This document shows, in pieces, positions 37,112 to 46,328 of a stretch of DNA of 64,000 bases. Made by a program: the position numbers and the translations under genes. The stretch covers positions 16,802 through 80,801 of the forward strand of contig NZ_JAQQLF010000019.1 of assembly GCF_028548455.1 (NCBI RefSeq). The letters are read 5' to 3'. The notes under the pieces were generated by a model, which ran no database searches, had not been told where the DNA came from, and was given only the letters and a program-made list of their open reading frames with translations. Position 1 is the stretch's first letter, and each line of letters starts with the position of its first letter. This stretch comes from Vogesella aquatica (GTDB lineage Bacteria > Pseudomonadota > Gammaproteobacteria > Burkholderiales > Chromobacteriaceae).

Positions 37112-38617
37112 ATGCAGCGTCGCCATTTCCTGAAAACCGCCGGCCTGTTGGCCGCAAGCTTGTCTGCGCTGCGACCGGCGCTGGCACAAAGCAGCATGGA
37201 CCACGCCGCCATGGGGCACGACACGGCCCACGGCAGCGATGGCGCCATGCCAACCGCCGCCGATAACAGCCTGAAGCTGCCCAGCGGCGAACGCCTGCCG
37301 GCCTTGCAGCCGCTGGTGAACGAAAGCAGCGACGCCGGCCGCTTTGTCGGCAGCCTGCGCGCGGCGCCAGTACCGGTGCCGCTGTGGGGCGACGGTGCCA
37401 AAACCACGTTCTGGGCCTACAACGACAGCGTGCCCGGCCCGCTGATCGAGCTGTGGGAAGGCGACGAAGTGGACATCGGCTTCGAGAACGCGCTGACGCA
37501 GCCGTCCACCATTCACTGGCACGGCATGCCGGTGCCGCCCGCTGAAGACGGCAACCCGCAAGACCCGGTCGCCCCCGGGCAGCGCCGCCGCTACCGTTAC
37601 ACCTTGCCCGCCGGTTGCGCCGGTACTTACTGGTACCACCCGCACCCGCACGGCCATACCGCCGAGCAGGCGTACCGCGGCCTGGCCGGCCCGATCATCA
37701 TCCGCAGCAAGCAGGACCCGCTGCGCCATTTGCCGGAGCGCCACCTGCTGCTGTCCGATCTGAAGCTGGACGCGCAGCGCCAGATTCCGGCCAACGATAT
37801 GGCCGACCTGCACGATGGCCGTGAAGGCCAGTTCGTGCTGATCAACGGTGCCTGGCAGCCGGTGATCACGCTGGCCGAGGGCGAGCGCCAGCGCTGGCGC
37901 ATCTGGAACGCCACCAGCAGCCGCATCATCAAGCTGGCGCTGCCGGCGCACGAGGTACAGCTGGTGGGTACCGACGGCGGCCTGATCGGCGTGCCGCAGC
38001 CGGTAGACAGCGTGCTGCTGTCACCAGGCGAGCGCTGCGAGCTGGTGGTGACCGGGCGCTTCAAGCCCGGCCAGCCTGCCGGCCTGCTTAGCCAGCCGTA
38101 CGAGCGTGGCAAGCGCATGCACGCGGAACAAGAAAAGGACGAAGCCCTGGCCGGCATCGTGGCCTACGGCATGCGGCCAACCCTGGCGCTGCCGGCCTCG
38201 CTGCGGCCGATTGAACCGTTGGGCGCACCGGGCTTTCGCCGCAAGATCGTGCTGTCGGAAAACATGGCCGACCCGAAAGCACCGTTCCTGATCAACGGCC
38301 AAAGCTATGACATGAACCGTATCGACGGTACCGGCCAGGTTGGCCGCATCGAAGAGTGGGAAGTGATCGCCGACGCGCATATGGACCACCCCTTCCACCT
38401 GCATGGCACGCAGTTCCAGGTGCTGGCGCGCACCGTGGACGGCATCTGGGAAGACGAGCCCTTCCTGGCGTGGCGCGATACTGTCAACGTGCCGGCTGGC
38501 GGCATGGTGCGCCTGCGCTTCGTGCAAACGCTGCCGGGGCTGCGCATGTTCCACTGCCATATCCTGGAGCACGAAGACCAGGGCATGATGGCGCAAATCG
38601 ACTTTCTGCCGGGGTAA
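37112..38617 (+). CDS. multicopper oxidase (CueO/CopA-like, Tat-exported)
   Basis: 501-residue periplasmic laccase-type oxidase, probably oxidising Cu(I) to the less toxic Cu(II). The signal peptide carries a twin-arginine motif (RRHFLK, residues 3-8). All four copper-ligand motifs are visible: HWHG, HPHPHGH, HPFHLHG and HCHILEHEDQGMM; the final methionine gives the type 1 axial ligand. A short Met/His stretch (MDHAAMGHDTAH) follows the signal. ATG 37112 is chosen because AAGGAG precedes it. Dispersed words are at 37147, 38172 and 38337 (exact). Confidence 0.92.
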   Translation: MQRRHFLKTAGLLAASLSALRPALAQSSMDHAAMGHDTAHGSDGAMPTAADNSLKLPSGERLPALQPLVNESSDAGRFVGSLRAAPVPVPLWGDGAKTTFWAYNDSVPGPLIELWEGDEVDIGFENALTQPSTIHWHGMPVPPAEDGNPQDPVAPGQRRRYRYTLPAGCAGTYWYHPHPHGHTAEQAYRGLAGPIIIRSKQDPLRHLPERHLLLSDLKLDAQRQIPANDMADLHDGREGQFVLINGAWQPVITLAEGERQRWRIWNATSSRIIKLALPAHEVQLVGTDGGLIGVPQPVDSVLLSPGERCELVVTGRFKPGQPAGLLSQPYERGKRMHAEQEKDEALAGIVAYGMRPTLALPASLRPIEPLGAPGFRRKIVLSENMADPKAPFLINGQSYDMNRIDGTGQVGRIEEWEVIADAHMDHPFHLHGTQFQVLARTVDGIWEDEPFLAWRDTVNVPAGGMVRLRFVQTLPGLRMFHCHILEHEDQGMMAQIDFLPG

Positions 38618-38620
38618 GCC

Positions 38621-38926
38621 ATGACCGAACCGCAACACGACTGCTGCCACACGCCCAAAAGCGTGGTGCAGCCGGACAAGACCGCACTGCTCAAGCGCCT
38701 GGCACGGCTGGAAGGTCAGGTGCGCGGCATCGCCGGCATGATTGAAGGCGACCGCTACTGCGTGGACGTGCTGACCCAGATTGCCGCCGCCCGCTCGGCG
38801 CTGGACGCCGTGGCGCAGCAGCTGCTGGAAAACCACCTCAAGGGCTGCGTGGCCCGTGCGGTAAACGAAGGCAATAGCGACGAGGCCATCGCCGAAGTGA
38901 TGGCCTTGCTCAAGAAAATGCGTTGA
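38621..38926 (+). CDS. csoR: copper-sensing repressor CsoR
   Basis: 101-residue all-alpha DUF156 regulator. The Cu(I) ligands C47, H72 and C76 are present with the same spacing as in Mycobacterium CsoR (C-x24-H-x3-C). The N-terminal HDCCH adds extra cysteines of unknown role. It begins three bases after the oxidase stop. It should bind the operator at 37063-37079 and dissociate with copper. Confidence 0.93.
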   Translation: MTEPQHDCCHTPKSVVQPDKTALLKRLARLEGQVRGIAGMIEGDRYCVDVLTQIAAARSALDAVAQQLLENHLKGCVARAVNEGNSDEAIAEVMALLKKMR

Positions 38927-38940
38927 ACAGGAGAACAGAC

Positions 38941-39147
38941 ATGAATCAGCAAACGATCAAGGTAGACGGCATGACCTGCGGCGGTTGTGCTGCGGGTGTG
39001 ACCCGTGCACTGCAGGCCGTGGCCGGCGTGGCCGAGGTACAGGTAGACCTGGCCAGCAAGGCGGTGACCATCCGTTTTGATGGCGATGCCCAGCCGGCAG
39101 CCTGGCAGCAGGCGGTAGAAAACGCCGGTTTTGATGTAATCGGCTGA
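38941..39147 (+). CDS. copZ: copper chaperone (HMA domain)
   Basis: 68-residue ferredoxin-like metal carrier with MTCGGC (11-16; C13 and C16 bind Cu(I)). It passes copper to the oxidase system or to a P-type ATPase that is not in this window. AGGAG precedes ATG 38941, which is preferred over an in-frame ATG six codons upstream. Third gene of the copper operon. Confidence 0.92.
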   Translation: MNQQTIKVDGMTCGGCAAGVTRALQAVAGVAEVQVDLASKAVTIRFDGDAQPAAWQQAVENAGFDVIG

Positions 39148-39197
39148 CACAGTTGGCCGCATGGCCGGCCAAATGCCTGAATATCCACGTGTTTGGC

Positions 39198-39226
39198 TTG
39201 CTAGCGCGGGCCAAACTCCGTACAAT
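39198..39226 (+). promoter_or_regulatory. promoter of the rpsF operon
   Basis: TTGCTA (39198-39203), 17-base spacer, TACAAT (39221-39226), about 70 bases before the S6 start. Confidence 0.65.
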
Positions 39227-39295
39227 CTTCAGCTTTTAACCCTTGCCCTTCGCTATCGCGCATGACGAAGGGCTTTATAGCCACAAGGAGTTCAC

Positions 39296-39673
39296 ATGCG
39301 GCATTACGAAATCGTGTTCATCGTCCATCCGGATCAGAGCGAACAGGTTGGTGCTATGGTTGAGCGTTACAAGGGCATGGTCCTGAACGCTGATGGCAAG
39401 ATCCACCGTCTGGAAGACTGGGGCCGTCGTCAACTGGCTTACCCGATCCAGAAAGTTCACAAAGCTCACTACGTTCTGATGAACGTTGAGTGCGCTCCGG
39501 AAACTCTGGCCGAGATCGAGCACGCCTTCAAATTCAACGATGCCGTTCTGCGTCACCTGACCATCAAGATGACTCGTGCTATCACCGAAGCATCCCCGAT
39601 GATGAAGGACGAAAAGGCCAAGAGCCTGCTGGAAGGCCAGCAAGCTGCAGCCGAGGCTGAAGTAGCTGCCTAA
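39296..39673 (+). CDS. rpsF: 30S ribosomal protein S6
   Basis: 125-residue central-domain 30S protein that pairs with S18. Starts [18 protein letters not shown], with the conserved [12 protein letters not shown] and KAHYVLMN segments and an acidic, alanine-rich tail. AAGGAG precedes ATG 39296. First gene of rpsF-priB-rpsR-rplI. No dispersed word in the operon. Confidence 0.97.
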   Translation: MRHYEIVFIVHPDQSEQVGAMVERYKGMVLNADGKIHRLEDWGRRQLAYPIQKVHKAHYVLMNVECAPETLAEIEHAFKFNDAVLRHLTIKMTRAITEASPMMKDEKAKSLLEGQQAAAEAEVAA

Positions 39674-39991
39674 TTGGGCAATACTGCATCCTTGCAGAAC
39701 CGACTTGAACTGACCGTTACGGTCGAGCGCGAAGATCCTTTGCGACACACCCCTGCCGGCATGCCGGTACTGGAAATGTGGCTCAGGCATCACTCCCGGC
39801 AAACCATTGCCACCCTGGAGCGCGACGTGTCCTGTGAAATACAGGCCGTAGCGATGGGGGAGCTAGCCAAAAAGCTGGCAGGGAAGGTGGCAGGAAACAC
39901 CGTGCACTGCACAGGCTTTCTGAATCAGCGCAGTCTACGTAATCCGCGGTTGGTTCTACACATCGAATTTGTTGAATTTGTTAAAGGTTAA
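39674..39991 (+). CDS. priB: primosomal replication protein N
   Basis: 105-residue single OB-fold protein that loads PriA/DnaT at stalled forks. Typical segments: [32 protein letters not shown] and [12 protein letters not shown]. The start is taken as TTG 39674, directly after the rpsF stop; no ATG would keep the first strand. Position between rpsF and rpsR is diagnostic. Confidence 0.9.
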   Translation: MGNTASLQNRLELTVTVEREDPLRHTPAGMPVLEMWLRHHSRQTIATLERDVSCEIQAVAMGELAKKLAGKVAGNTVHCTGFLNQRSLRNPRLVLHIEFVEFVKG

Positions 39992-39995
39992 TCAC

Positions 39996-40223
39996 ATGGC
40001 TCGTCAACTCTTCAAGCGCAAGAAGTTCTGCCGCTTTACCGCGGAAGGCATCAAGGAAATCGACTACAAATCCGTTGATCTGCTGAAGGACTTCATTGCC
40101 GAAAACGGCAAAATCATCCCGGCCCGTATCACCGGCACCAAAGCAGGCTATCAGCGTCAGCTGTCCGAAGCCATCAAGCGCGCGCGCTTCCTGGCCTTCC
40201 TGCCGTACACCGACCAGCATTAA
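39996..40223 (+). CDS. rpsR: 30S ribosomal protein S18
   Basis: 75-residue S6 partner: [19 protein letters not shown] and [25 protein letters not shown]. One N-terminal cysteine only, so it is the zinc-free form. AAAGGT precedes ATG 39996. Confidence 0.97.
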   Translation: MARQLFKRKKFCRFTAEGIKEIDYKSVDLLKDFIAENGKIIPARITGTKAGYQRQLSEAIKRARFLAFLPYTDQH

Positions 40224-40246
40224 TTCCGGGATAAGGATACGACAAG

Positions 40247-40696
40247 ATGCAAATCATTCTGCTCGAACAAGTTGCTAACCTGGGTGTACTGGGTGACGTG
40301 GTAAACGTGAAGAACGGCTACGCCCGTAACTTCCTGATCCCGCAAGGCAAAGCAAAACGCGCAACCGCCGCTAACCTGCAAGAATTCGAAGCTCGCCGTG
40401 CCGAGCTGGAAGCCAAACAGGCTGAAATTCTGGCAGACGCGAAAGTCCGCGCTGAAAAACTGGTAGACGCTTCCTTCACCATCGCTCAAAAAGCAGGTGT
40501 TGATGGCCGTCTGTTCGGTTCCGTAACCAACGTTGACATCGCCGAAGCTATTTCCGCTACCGGCGTTGCAGTTAAGCGTTTCGAAGTTCGCCTGCCGAAC
40601 GGCCAGCTGAAGGCCATCGGTGAGTACGACGTAGAAATCGCTCTGCACCACGACGTGGTTGCTGCAGTGAAGATCGTTGTTGTTGCTGCTGTTTAA
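40247..40696 (+). CDS. rplI: 50S ribosomal protein L9
   Basis: 149-residue two-domain protein: N-terminal [17 protein letters not shown] and [12 protein letters not shown], long connecting helix (about 41-74), C-terminal domain with [21 protein letters not shown] precedes ATG 40247. Last gene of the operon. Confidence 0.97.
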   Translation: MQIILLEQVANLGVLGDVVNVKNGYARNFLIPQGKAKRATAANLQEFEARRAELEAKQAEILADAKVRAEKLVDASFTIAQKAGVDGRLFGSVTNVDIAEAISATGVAVKRFEVRLPNGQLKAIGEYDVEIALHHDVVAAVKIVVVAAV

Positions 40697-40716
40697 TCCA
40701 GCGTAACGGCATCATC

Positions 40717-40744
40717 AAAAAGCCGCCTTCGGGCGGCTTTTTGT
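40717..40744 (+). terminator. terminator of the rpsF-rplI operon
   Basis: Perfect 11-bp stem AAAAAGCCGCC / GGCGGCTTTTT closed by a TTCG tetraloop. Confidence 0.95.
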
Positions 40745-40848
40745 TTTTCTGCGCCGCCATGTCGCGCCGTGCAAAGCTAGCGTCCTGTTTCTGAACGATT
40801 TTCCGGCTGTCATGGCCGATAATGTGTAGACATTATCGGAGAAAAATC

Positions 40849-41031
40849 ATGGAAACCCTGATTGTGCTGTGCGCGGTCTACTTTCTGCTGATGCCCATTG
40901 TAGGTGGTGCGCTGGCCTTTCTGGCTGGTGCTGTACGTGCCCGTCTGGCGGCGCAACCTAAAGCACTCACAGGCTGGCATCCGCTGAACCCGTACTACAA
41001 ACTGTCGCCCTACCATTTCGGCAAACGCTAA
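40849..41031 (+). CDS. 60-residue membrane protein, unknown
   Basis: Starts METLIVLCAVYFLLMPIVGG; residues 3-30 form one long hydrophobic segment (or a tight hairpin), followed by a basic region and HPLNPYYKLSPYHFGKR. GGAG lies about eight bases before ATG 40849, and a strong terminator closes the unit, so it is very likely expressed. No family recognised. Confidence 0.7.
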   Translation: METLIVLCAVYFLLMPIVGGALAFLAGAVRARLAAQPKALTGWHPLNPYYKLSPYHFGKR

Positions 41032-41053
41032 GCGCGCCGGTTGGTCAAAAAAT

Positions 41054-41079
41054 AGCCCCGCACTGCGGGGCTTTGTTTT
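41054..41079 (+). terminator. terminator after the 60-residue gene
   Basis: Perfect 8-bp stem AGCCCCGC / GCGGGGCT, loop ACT, then TTGTTTTT. Confidence 0.88.
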
Positions 41080-41237
41080 TATTGATATCGATAATTTGCA
41101 GTGAAATTAAAGTTTCCAGTGTGCTGTTTCTATATACAGGCACTAAATTTTAAGTAAATCCCTATGGCTGGATTTTTAATGCCATTTGGTAAAAAGACAA
41201 AATGCATACCCGTTTTGACTAAATGAGGTATGCACCA

Positions 41238-42062
41238 ATGAAAAATCAACTAAAGCTGATTGCATGCATTGGCTTGCCACTGGCGCTGGCTGCGTGCGGC
41301 GGCGGTGGTGGAGATGCTGCGGCTCCTGTGTTGCCGACCAGTTCTGCCACTACAACGGTACCAGCACCCGCCAGTGGTGATTTTACCGGTAGCGTTAGCA
41401 AACTGCTGGACACCAACGGTGTCCGCGGCGGCATGTACAGCAAGGGGCTCAGCCTGGTGGCGAATGCTACCGATCTTGTGCAGACGGCAAATGGTGCCGT
41501 TACCAAATTCTCCGCGAATTCGCTGGCTGGCAGCTACGGTGTGAAAGAAATGCACGGTGACCAATGGTATGCAGTCGGTCGCTGGAATAAAGGCACCGCC
41601 ACGGTAGGTTTCACCCAAAACCTGACCCTGACCGACGCCAATGCGGCGCATTATCTGGTTTATCACCCAGCATCCAGCTCTTACGGCACGAGCCTGGCGG
41701 GAGCCAAGCTGTCTTGCGCCGATACGCATGCAACCAAGCCATCGACGGATAGCACCATTACCTCTGTCGCTATCAGTAATGCCACGGTTGCCGTGAAAGC
41801 GAACGGTACGGTAGATGCGGCATTTACCATCACCGCTGATGGCAGTAGTGGCAAGGTAAGCAAGCAGTTTGCCGGTAGCGCACTCTGGGCAAATTCGGCG
41901 TATGCCGCCGTGAACCTGGGGCTGGATGGTGCCGCAGCCGATAGCAAGAATGGCAGCCTGATGATTGGCGCGCATGAAACCAACCAGATTATGGCGGGTG
42001 GCATGTTCAGCCTGAATGGCCACCCGGCGGTGTATAGCCTGGTATGCAAGGTGGCGGTCTAG
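41238..42062 (+). CDS. lipoprotein of unknown function
   Basis: 274-residue exported protein. Signal peptide with lipobox LAAC, so C20 is the lipidated residue, followed by a GGGGGD linker and a Pro/Ala/Thr-rich stretch. The rest is beta-rich and Ala/Gly/Ser/Thr-rich, with two further cysteines (in LSCADTH and near the end in LVCKVAV) that may pair. GAGGT precedes ATG 41238. It lies alone between AT-rich upstream DNA and a terminator. Base use is less GC-rich than its neighbours. No family recognised. Confidence 0.75.
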   Translation: MKNQLKLIACIGLPLALAACGGGGGDAAAPVLPTSSATTTVPAPASGDFTGSVSKLLDTNGVRGGMYSKGLSLVANATDLVQTANGAVTKFSANSLAGSYGVKEMHGDQWYAVGRWNKGTATVGFTQNLTLTDANAAHYLVYHPASSSYGTSLAGAKLSCADTHATKPSTDSTITSVAISNATVAVKANGTVDAAFTITADGSSGKVSKQFAGSALWANSAYAAVNLGLDGAAADSKNGSLMIGAHETNQIMAGGMFSLNGHPAVYSLVCKVAV

Positions 42063-42129
42063 TGACGGTATCCCGATCAGGAGCCGGTAGTTGGCCGCAT
42101 TAGCACGCCAGGCTACCACGCCCCTGAAC

Positions 42130-42164
42130 AGCCCGGACATGTTAAGCATGCCCGGGCTTTTTTA
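42130..42164 (+). terminator. terminator after the lipoprotein gene
   Basis: Stem AGCCCGG-A-CATG / CATG-C-CCGGGCT (42130-42141, 42147-42158), then six T; the tail overlaps the stop of the leftward GNAT gene. Confidence 0.85.
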
Positions 42165-43217
42165 TTTCAGCCACAAACTCATCTGTACGCAGTCGCGGTA
42201 CTGGCCGGCCTGGTAGGCGTAGCCGGTCAGTAGCGCTTCCTGCTGGAAGCCCAGCTTGCGGTACAACGCAATGGCTGGGGTGTTGCCGGCAAAGGCGGTT
42301 AACTCCATGCGGCGGTAGGGCTGGTAATCGCGTACCTGTTGCACCATGGCAGACAGCAGTGCACTGCCCACGCCACGGCCTTGCCACGCAGGCGACACGG
42401 TAATGCCCACGCCGATGATATGCGCTACCCGCGGGTTGTCGCTTGGTGCCCAGGCGCCACAGTGGCCGATGATGGTACCGCCCTCGTCGCAGGCTACCAG
42501 CACGGTGCCGCCGTGTTTGGCCAGCCGCTTTTGCCAGATGGCGGGGCTGGGGTAGGGTAGCTGCAGCGTGTTGCCGTAGGTGCTGTCGTAGGCCATCAGC
42601 GCGGCCATGCCGGCGGCGTCGCCCGGTTCGGCGTGGCGCAGGCTGAAGGCGCTGCCGGCAGGCATGCGTTCGCCAGCCTGATCCGGCGATTCACCGCGCG
42701 GCGCGCCCAGTTCACCTTCACGGAAGCGCAGCCGTGCCATCAGTACCGCGTCCTCGTATACGCCTTCGCGCAGGTTGAAGCCGCGGCTGACGCCTTCGTG
42801 GCGGAAGCCGAAGCGCTCGTACAGCGCGATGGCGCCGTGGTTGTCGTGTACGGCGTCCAGCTCGATGCGCTTCAGATCGAGCCAGTTGTCGGCGTAGTCC
42901 AGCACCGCCCGCAATAGTGCGCTACCCACGCCCTTGCCCTGCCAGTCGTCACGCACAAACAGAAAGAACAGCGCGGCGTGGCGGCGGCGCGGGCTGTGGC
43001 CGGACGGGTGCAGCCCGCCACAGCCGACCAGCTCGCCGTCGTCGGTACAGGCCACCAGCGCGTGGCTGGTTTCCGAGTAGTTGTCGAGAAAGGCCTGGGT
43101 GGCCGCCAGCGACTGGAACGGCTGTTGCAGGGTATTGCGCACCACGCCGGGGGATTGACGCAGGCGGTACAGTGCAGCCGCATCGGTGGGCTGCAGGCGA
43201 CGGATGATATAAGCCAT
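42162..43217 (-). CDS. tandem double GNAT acetyltransferase
   Basis: 351-residue protein made of two complete GNAT domains. The first (1-~165) has QGKGVGSALLRAVLDYA and NHGAIALYERFGFRHEGVSR; the second (~190-351) has QGRGVGSALLSAMVQQV and NTPAIALYRKLGFQQEALL. Both CoA loops (Q-G-K/R-G-V-G) are intact and the two halves are clearly homologous, so it arose by duplication and fusion. GGGAG precedes ATG 43217. The frame is open upstream to 43346 but without support. Substrate unknown. Confidence 0.87.
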   Translation of the reverse strand: MAYIIRRLQPTDAAALYRLRQSPGVVRNTLQQPFQSLAATQAFLDNYSETSHALVACTDDGELVGCGGLHPSGHSPRRRHAALFFLFVRDDWQGKGVGSALLRAVLDYADNWLDLKRIELDAVHDNHGAIALYERFGFRHEGVSRGFNLREGVYEDAVLMARLRFREGELGAPRGESPDQAGERMPAGSAFSLRHAEPGDAAGMAALMAYDSTYGNTLQLPYPSPAIWQKRLAKHGGTVLVACDEGGTIIGHCGAWAPSDNPRVAHIIGVGITVSPAWQGRGVGSALLSAMVQQVRDYQPYRRMELTAFAGNTPAIALYRKLGFQQEALLTGYAYQAGQYRDCVQMSLWLK

Positions 43218-43333
43218 GGGGGCTCCCGGAGTTGATGGGCGGCGGCGGCGGTTGGCCGGGCCCGAAGTCCTACCTTGCCATTGCTGCATGCCAAATGGCA
43301 ACTGCCCGTGCGGGCAAGCCGGCACGGGCAGCA

Positions 43334-43345
43334 AGGTTGGCCGCA
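43334..43345 (+). repeat. intergenic copy of AGGTTGGCCGCA
   Basis: Exact 12-mer between the double GNAT and the dehydrogenase, flanked by CA and AG. Confidence 0.8.
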
Positions 43346-43362
43346 AGCGGGCGCGTAGCCGT

Positions 43363-46194
43363 TTAGCGCTTGGCTTGGGTGGCGCGGTCTACCAGTACCA
43401 TCAGGTGCTGGTAGGGAATGCCGCCGTGTTCCGACAGGCCGATCTCGCAGGTGGCGCTGGTGGAGAAGCCGCTGCCACAGTCGCGTACTTGCAGGCGCAG
43501 GCCGCTGAGCGCGCTTTCGTTCAGCTCCGGGTGGCTGAAGCCCTTGTCGCCGGCAAAGCCACAGCAGGTAATGCCCTTGGGCTCCAGTACCTGCGTGGCG
43601 CAGCGGCGCGCCAGCGCGTTGAGCAGGCCGGCCTGGCCTTTCTTGCGCATGCTGCATACCACGTGTAGCGCCACCTGCTCGTTTTGCGGGGTGAAGCTCA
43701 GGTGTTCAGCGGCCACGTCGTGTACAAAGCGGGTGACGTCCATCACCTGCAGGCGCGGGTCGCGGATGCCGTCCAGCAGCGCGGCGGTGCACACGCCGTT
43801 GTCGATAATCACCGGCAGGCGGCCGTTGTCGCTGGCGGCCAGCAGTGCGGCTTCCAGCTCGCTCACCTTTTTGTCGGCAGCGTCCTGTGCGCCTTTGGAT
43901 TTGAACGGCGTACCACAGCACAGATTGGCCAGCCCGTCGGGGTAGACAATGCCGTAGCCGGCTTTGCCCAGCACCGAGGCCACTACTTCGTTCAGCGGGC
44001 GCTGGTCCGGCATGTGGCGCGAGGGCACGAAGGTACGGGTGAGGCACGATGGCAGGTACACCACCTGGCGCGGGCTGTGCATGTTGACGCCCAGCGTTTT
44101 CATCTTGCCAGCGGCGCGCGGGAAGTAGCGGTTCCAGCGCGGGATATGGCGGCCGCCCACCTTGCGCAGTACGCGCATCACGCCGCCGGTGGCACCGTCG
44201 CCGGCCACCGCGTGTACCACGTCCAGCGCCTTCAGCCCCAGCTTGGCGCCAGTCGTGGCGCTAGCAAAATTGTCGGCCAGTGTGTCTGCTACCGCCCAGC
44301 CCACGTCGCTGAGGCTGGCCTGGCGGATCAGGCTGGTGAGGCTGCCGGTGTTGATTCCCACCGGACAGGCAGTTTCGCACAGGCCGCAGGTGGTACAGGT
44401 TTCGTCGCCCGCGTACTGGTAGGCGGCGCGGATCTCGGCCAGACGGCCGCTATCGCCGGTTTTTTCCAGCAGCGCCATTTCACGGTTGGCCACAATGCGC
44501 TGGCGCGGGGTAAGGGTAATGGCGCGGCTAGGGCACATTACCTCGCAGAAGCCGCACTCGATACACTTGTCGATCAGCGGGCCCACCGCCGGAATCGGCT
44601 TCAGGTCGCGCACGTGCAGCAGCTTGTCGTGGGTGATGATCACGTCCGGGTTCAGGATGCCTTGCGGGTCGAACAGCGCCTTGATTTCCTGCATCAGGCG
44701 GTAAGCGGCGGGGCCCCATTCCATCTCCACGAACGGCGCCATATTGCGGCCGGTGCCGTGTTCTGCTTTCAGCGCGCCTTCGTATTCCACCGCCACCAGT
44801 TGGCACACCGCTTCGATAAACGCTTCGTAACGGGCGATCTCGGCCGGGCCGCTGAAATTGGGGGTGAACACGAAGTGCAGGTTGCCTTCCAGCGCGTGGC
44901 CGAAAATGATGGCCTCGTCGTAGTGGAACTGGCGGAACAGCGCCTGCAGCTTCAGCGTGCCTTCGGCCAGGTGCTCGATGGGGAAGGCCACGTCTTCGAT
45001 GATCACCGTGGTTTCGGCGGCGCGCATCGCCCCCACGCTGGGGAACATGCCTTTGCGGATGTTCCAGTACTGGGTGTATTCGGCTACGTTGCTGGTAAAG
45101 CGGATGCCGGTTTCGGTACGGATGTGCGCAATAAAGCCGCTGATGGCCGCTACGTTGGCCGCAATGGCCTCCGGGCTGGCGGCGCGGGTTTCGATCAGGA
45201 TGGCGGCGGCGTCCGGCCCCAGCGTTTTGATGAAGTCCGGCACACCGGCCTTGTTTTCTACCGACTTCAGGCTGGCGCGGTCCAGCAGCTCGGCCGACGA
45301 CACCACGTCTTTGTGCTGCGCCAGAATCTGGATGGCGTCGCAGGCGGCCTTGATGTCGGGGTAGAACACCAGGGCCGAGGCCTTGTGCGGGTGCTCCACC
45401 ACGGTGTGGTAGGTCACCTCGGACACAAAGGCCAGCGTGCCTTCGCTGCCCACAATCAGGTGCGCCAGCATGTCCACCGGGTCGGCAAAATCCAGCAGCG
45501 CGTTCAGGCTGTAGCCGGTGGTGTTCTTCATCTTGTACTTGCGGCGGATGCGCGCGGCCAGCGTGTCGTCGGCCAGAATGCGCGCGCGCAGTGCGCCCAG
45601 CTGCGCCAGCAGGCCGGCGTGGCTTACGCGGAAGGCGGCCGCGCTGGCCGCGTCGCCGGTATCGAGCACCGTGCCGTCAGCCAGCACCATGCGCAGCGAT
45701 TTCAGCGTCTGGTAGGTGTTTTCGGCGGTGCCGCAGCACATGCCGCTGGAGTTGTTGTTGACGATGCCGCCGATCATGGCCGAGTTGATGGTGGCCGGGT
45801 CGGGGCCGATCTTGCGGCCGAACGGCAGCAGTGCGGCGTTGGCCTCGGCGCCGATTACGCCCGGCTGCAGGCGGATAGCCAGGCCATCGTCCAGCACCTG
45901 CAGGGTTTTCCAGCCGTGGCTGGCCACCACCAGGATGGAATCACTCACCGCCTGGCCGGACAGCGACGTGCCGGCGGCGCGGAAGGTCACCGGCAGCTGC
46001 AAGCTGGCCGCCTCGCGCAGAATAGTGCGCACCTCGGCTTCGCTTTCGCTTTTGATCACGATCTTGGGCATCAGCCGGTAACAGGAAGCGTCGGTGCCGT
46101 AGGCCAGCGTGGACAACGGGTCGGTAAACACCCGCCGCGCAGGCAGGGTTTCCAGGATACGTTGATGGAATTCGCGGTAGGCACCTTGCAGCAT
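43363..46194 (-). CDS. FAD/iron-sulfur D-lactate dehydrogenase-like protein (Dld-II type)
   Basis: 943-residue respiratory-type 2-hydroxyacid dehydrogenase. Order: PCMH FAD-binding domain (FRAAGTSLSGQAV, IGGIVNNNSSGMCCG, GSEGTLAFVSEV), FAD-oxidase C domain (FGHALEGNLHF, EHGTGRNMAPF), two 4Fe-4S motifs (CIECGFCEVMCP, CTTCGLCETACP) and two CCG domains (LCCGTPFKSKG, TCCGFAGDKGF). This matches the Dld-II quinone-dependent D-lactate dehydrogenases; D-2-hydroxyglutarate is the main alternative substrate. ATG 46194 is preferred because CGGAG precedes it; an in-frame ATG at 46248 has no binding site. No lactate permease is adjacent. Confidence 0.88.
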   Translation of the reverse strand: MLQGAYREFHQRILETLPARRVFTDPLSTLAYGTDASCYRLMPKIVIKSESEAEVRTILREAASLQLPVTFRAAGTSLSGQAVSDSILVVASHGWKTLQVLDDGLAIRLQPGVIGAEANAALLPFGRKIGPDPATINSAMIGGIVNNNSSGMCCGTAENTYQTLKSLRMVLADGTVLDTGDAASAAAFRVSHAGLLAQLGALRARILADDTLAARIRRKYKMKNTTGYSLNALLDFADPVDMLAHLIVGSEGTLAFVSEVTYHTVVEHPHKASALVFYPDIKAACDAIQILAQHKDVVSSAELLDRASLKSVENKAGVPDFIKTLGPDAAAILIETRAASPEAIAANVAAISGFIAHIRTETGIRFTSNVAEYTQYWNIRKGMFPSVGAMRAAETTVIIEDVAFPIEHLAEGTLKLQALFRQFHYDEAIIFGHALEGNLHFVFTPNFSGPAEIARYEAFIEAVCQLVAVEYEGALKAEHGTGRNMAPFVEMEWGPAAYRLMQEIKALFDPQGILNPDVIITHDKLLHVRDLKPIPAVGPLIDKCIECGFCEVMCPSRAITLTPRQRIVANREMALLEKTGDSGRLAEIRAAYQYAGDETCTTCGLCETACPVGINTGSLTSLIRQASLSDVGWAVADTLADNFASATTGAKLGLKALDVVHAVAGDGATGGVMRVLRKVGGRHIPRWNRYFPRAAGKMKTLGVNMHSPRQVVYLPSCLTRTFVPSRHMPDQRPLNEVVASVLGKAGYGIVYPDGLANLCCGTPFKSKGAQDAADKKVSELEAALLAASDNGRLPVIIDNGVCTAALLDGIRDPRLQVMDVTRFVHDVAAEHLSFTPQNEQVALHVVCSMRKKGQAGLLNALARRCATQVLEPKGITCCGFAGDKGFSHPELNESALSGLRLQVRDCGSGFSTSATCEIGLSEHGGIPYQHLMVLVDRATQAKR

Positions 46195-46328
46195 GTCACT
46201 CTCCGGTGGCGTGGGGGTGTTGGTTTTGTGGATGCTTGATGTTGCCATACTTTATAGCCTTGCCCATCAGGGGTTTGCCCTCGATTGCGACCTGCAGTTA
46301 AGCTGCAAAGTCATCTTGAGGAGCAAGC

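Noticed and set aside
43684..46239. Rightward 851-codon open frame
   Set aside because: Exact antisense of the D-lactate dehydrogenase-like gene; composition typical of a shadow frame, no motif, no binding site.
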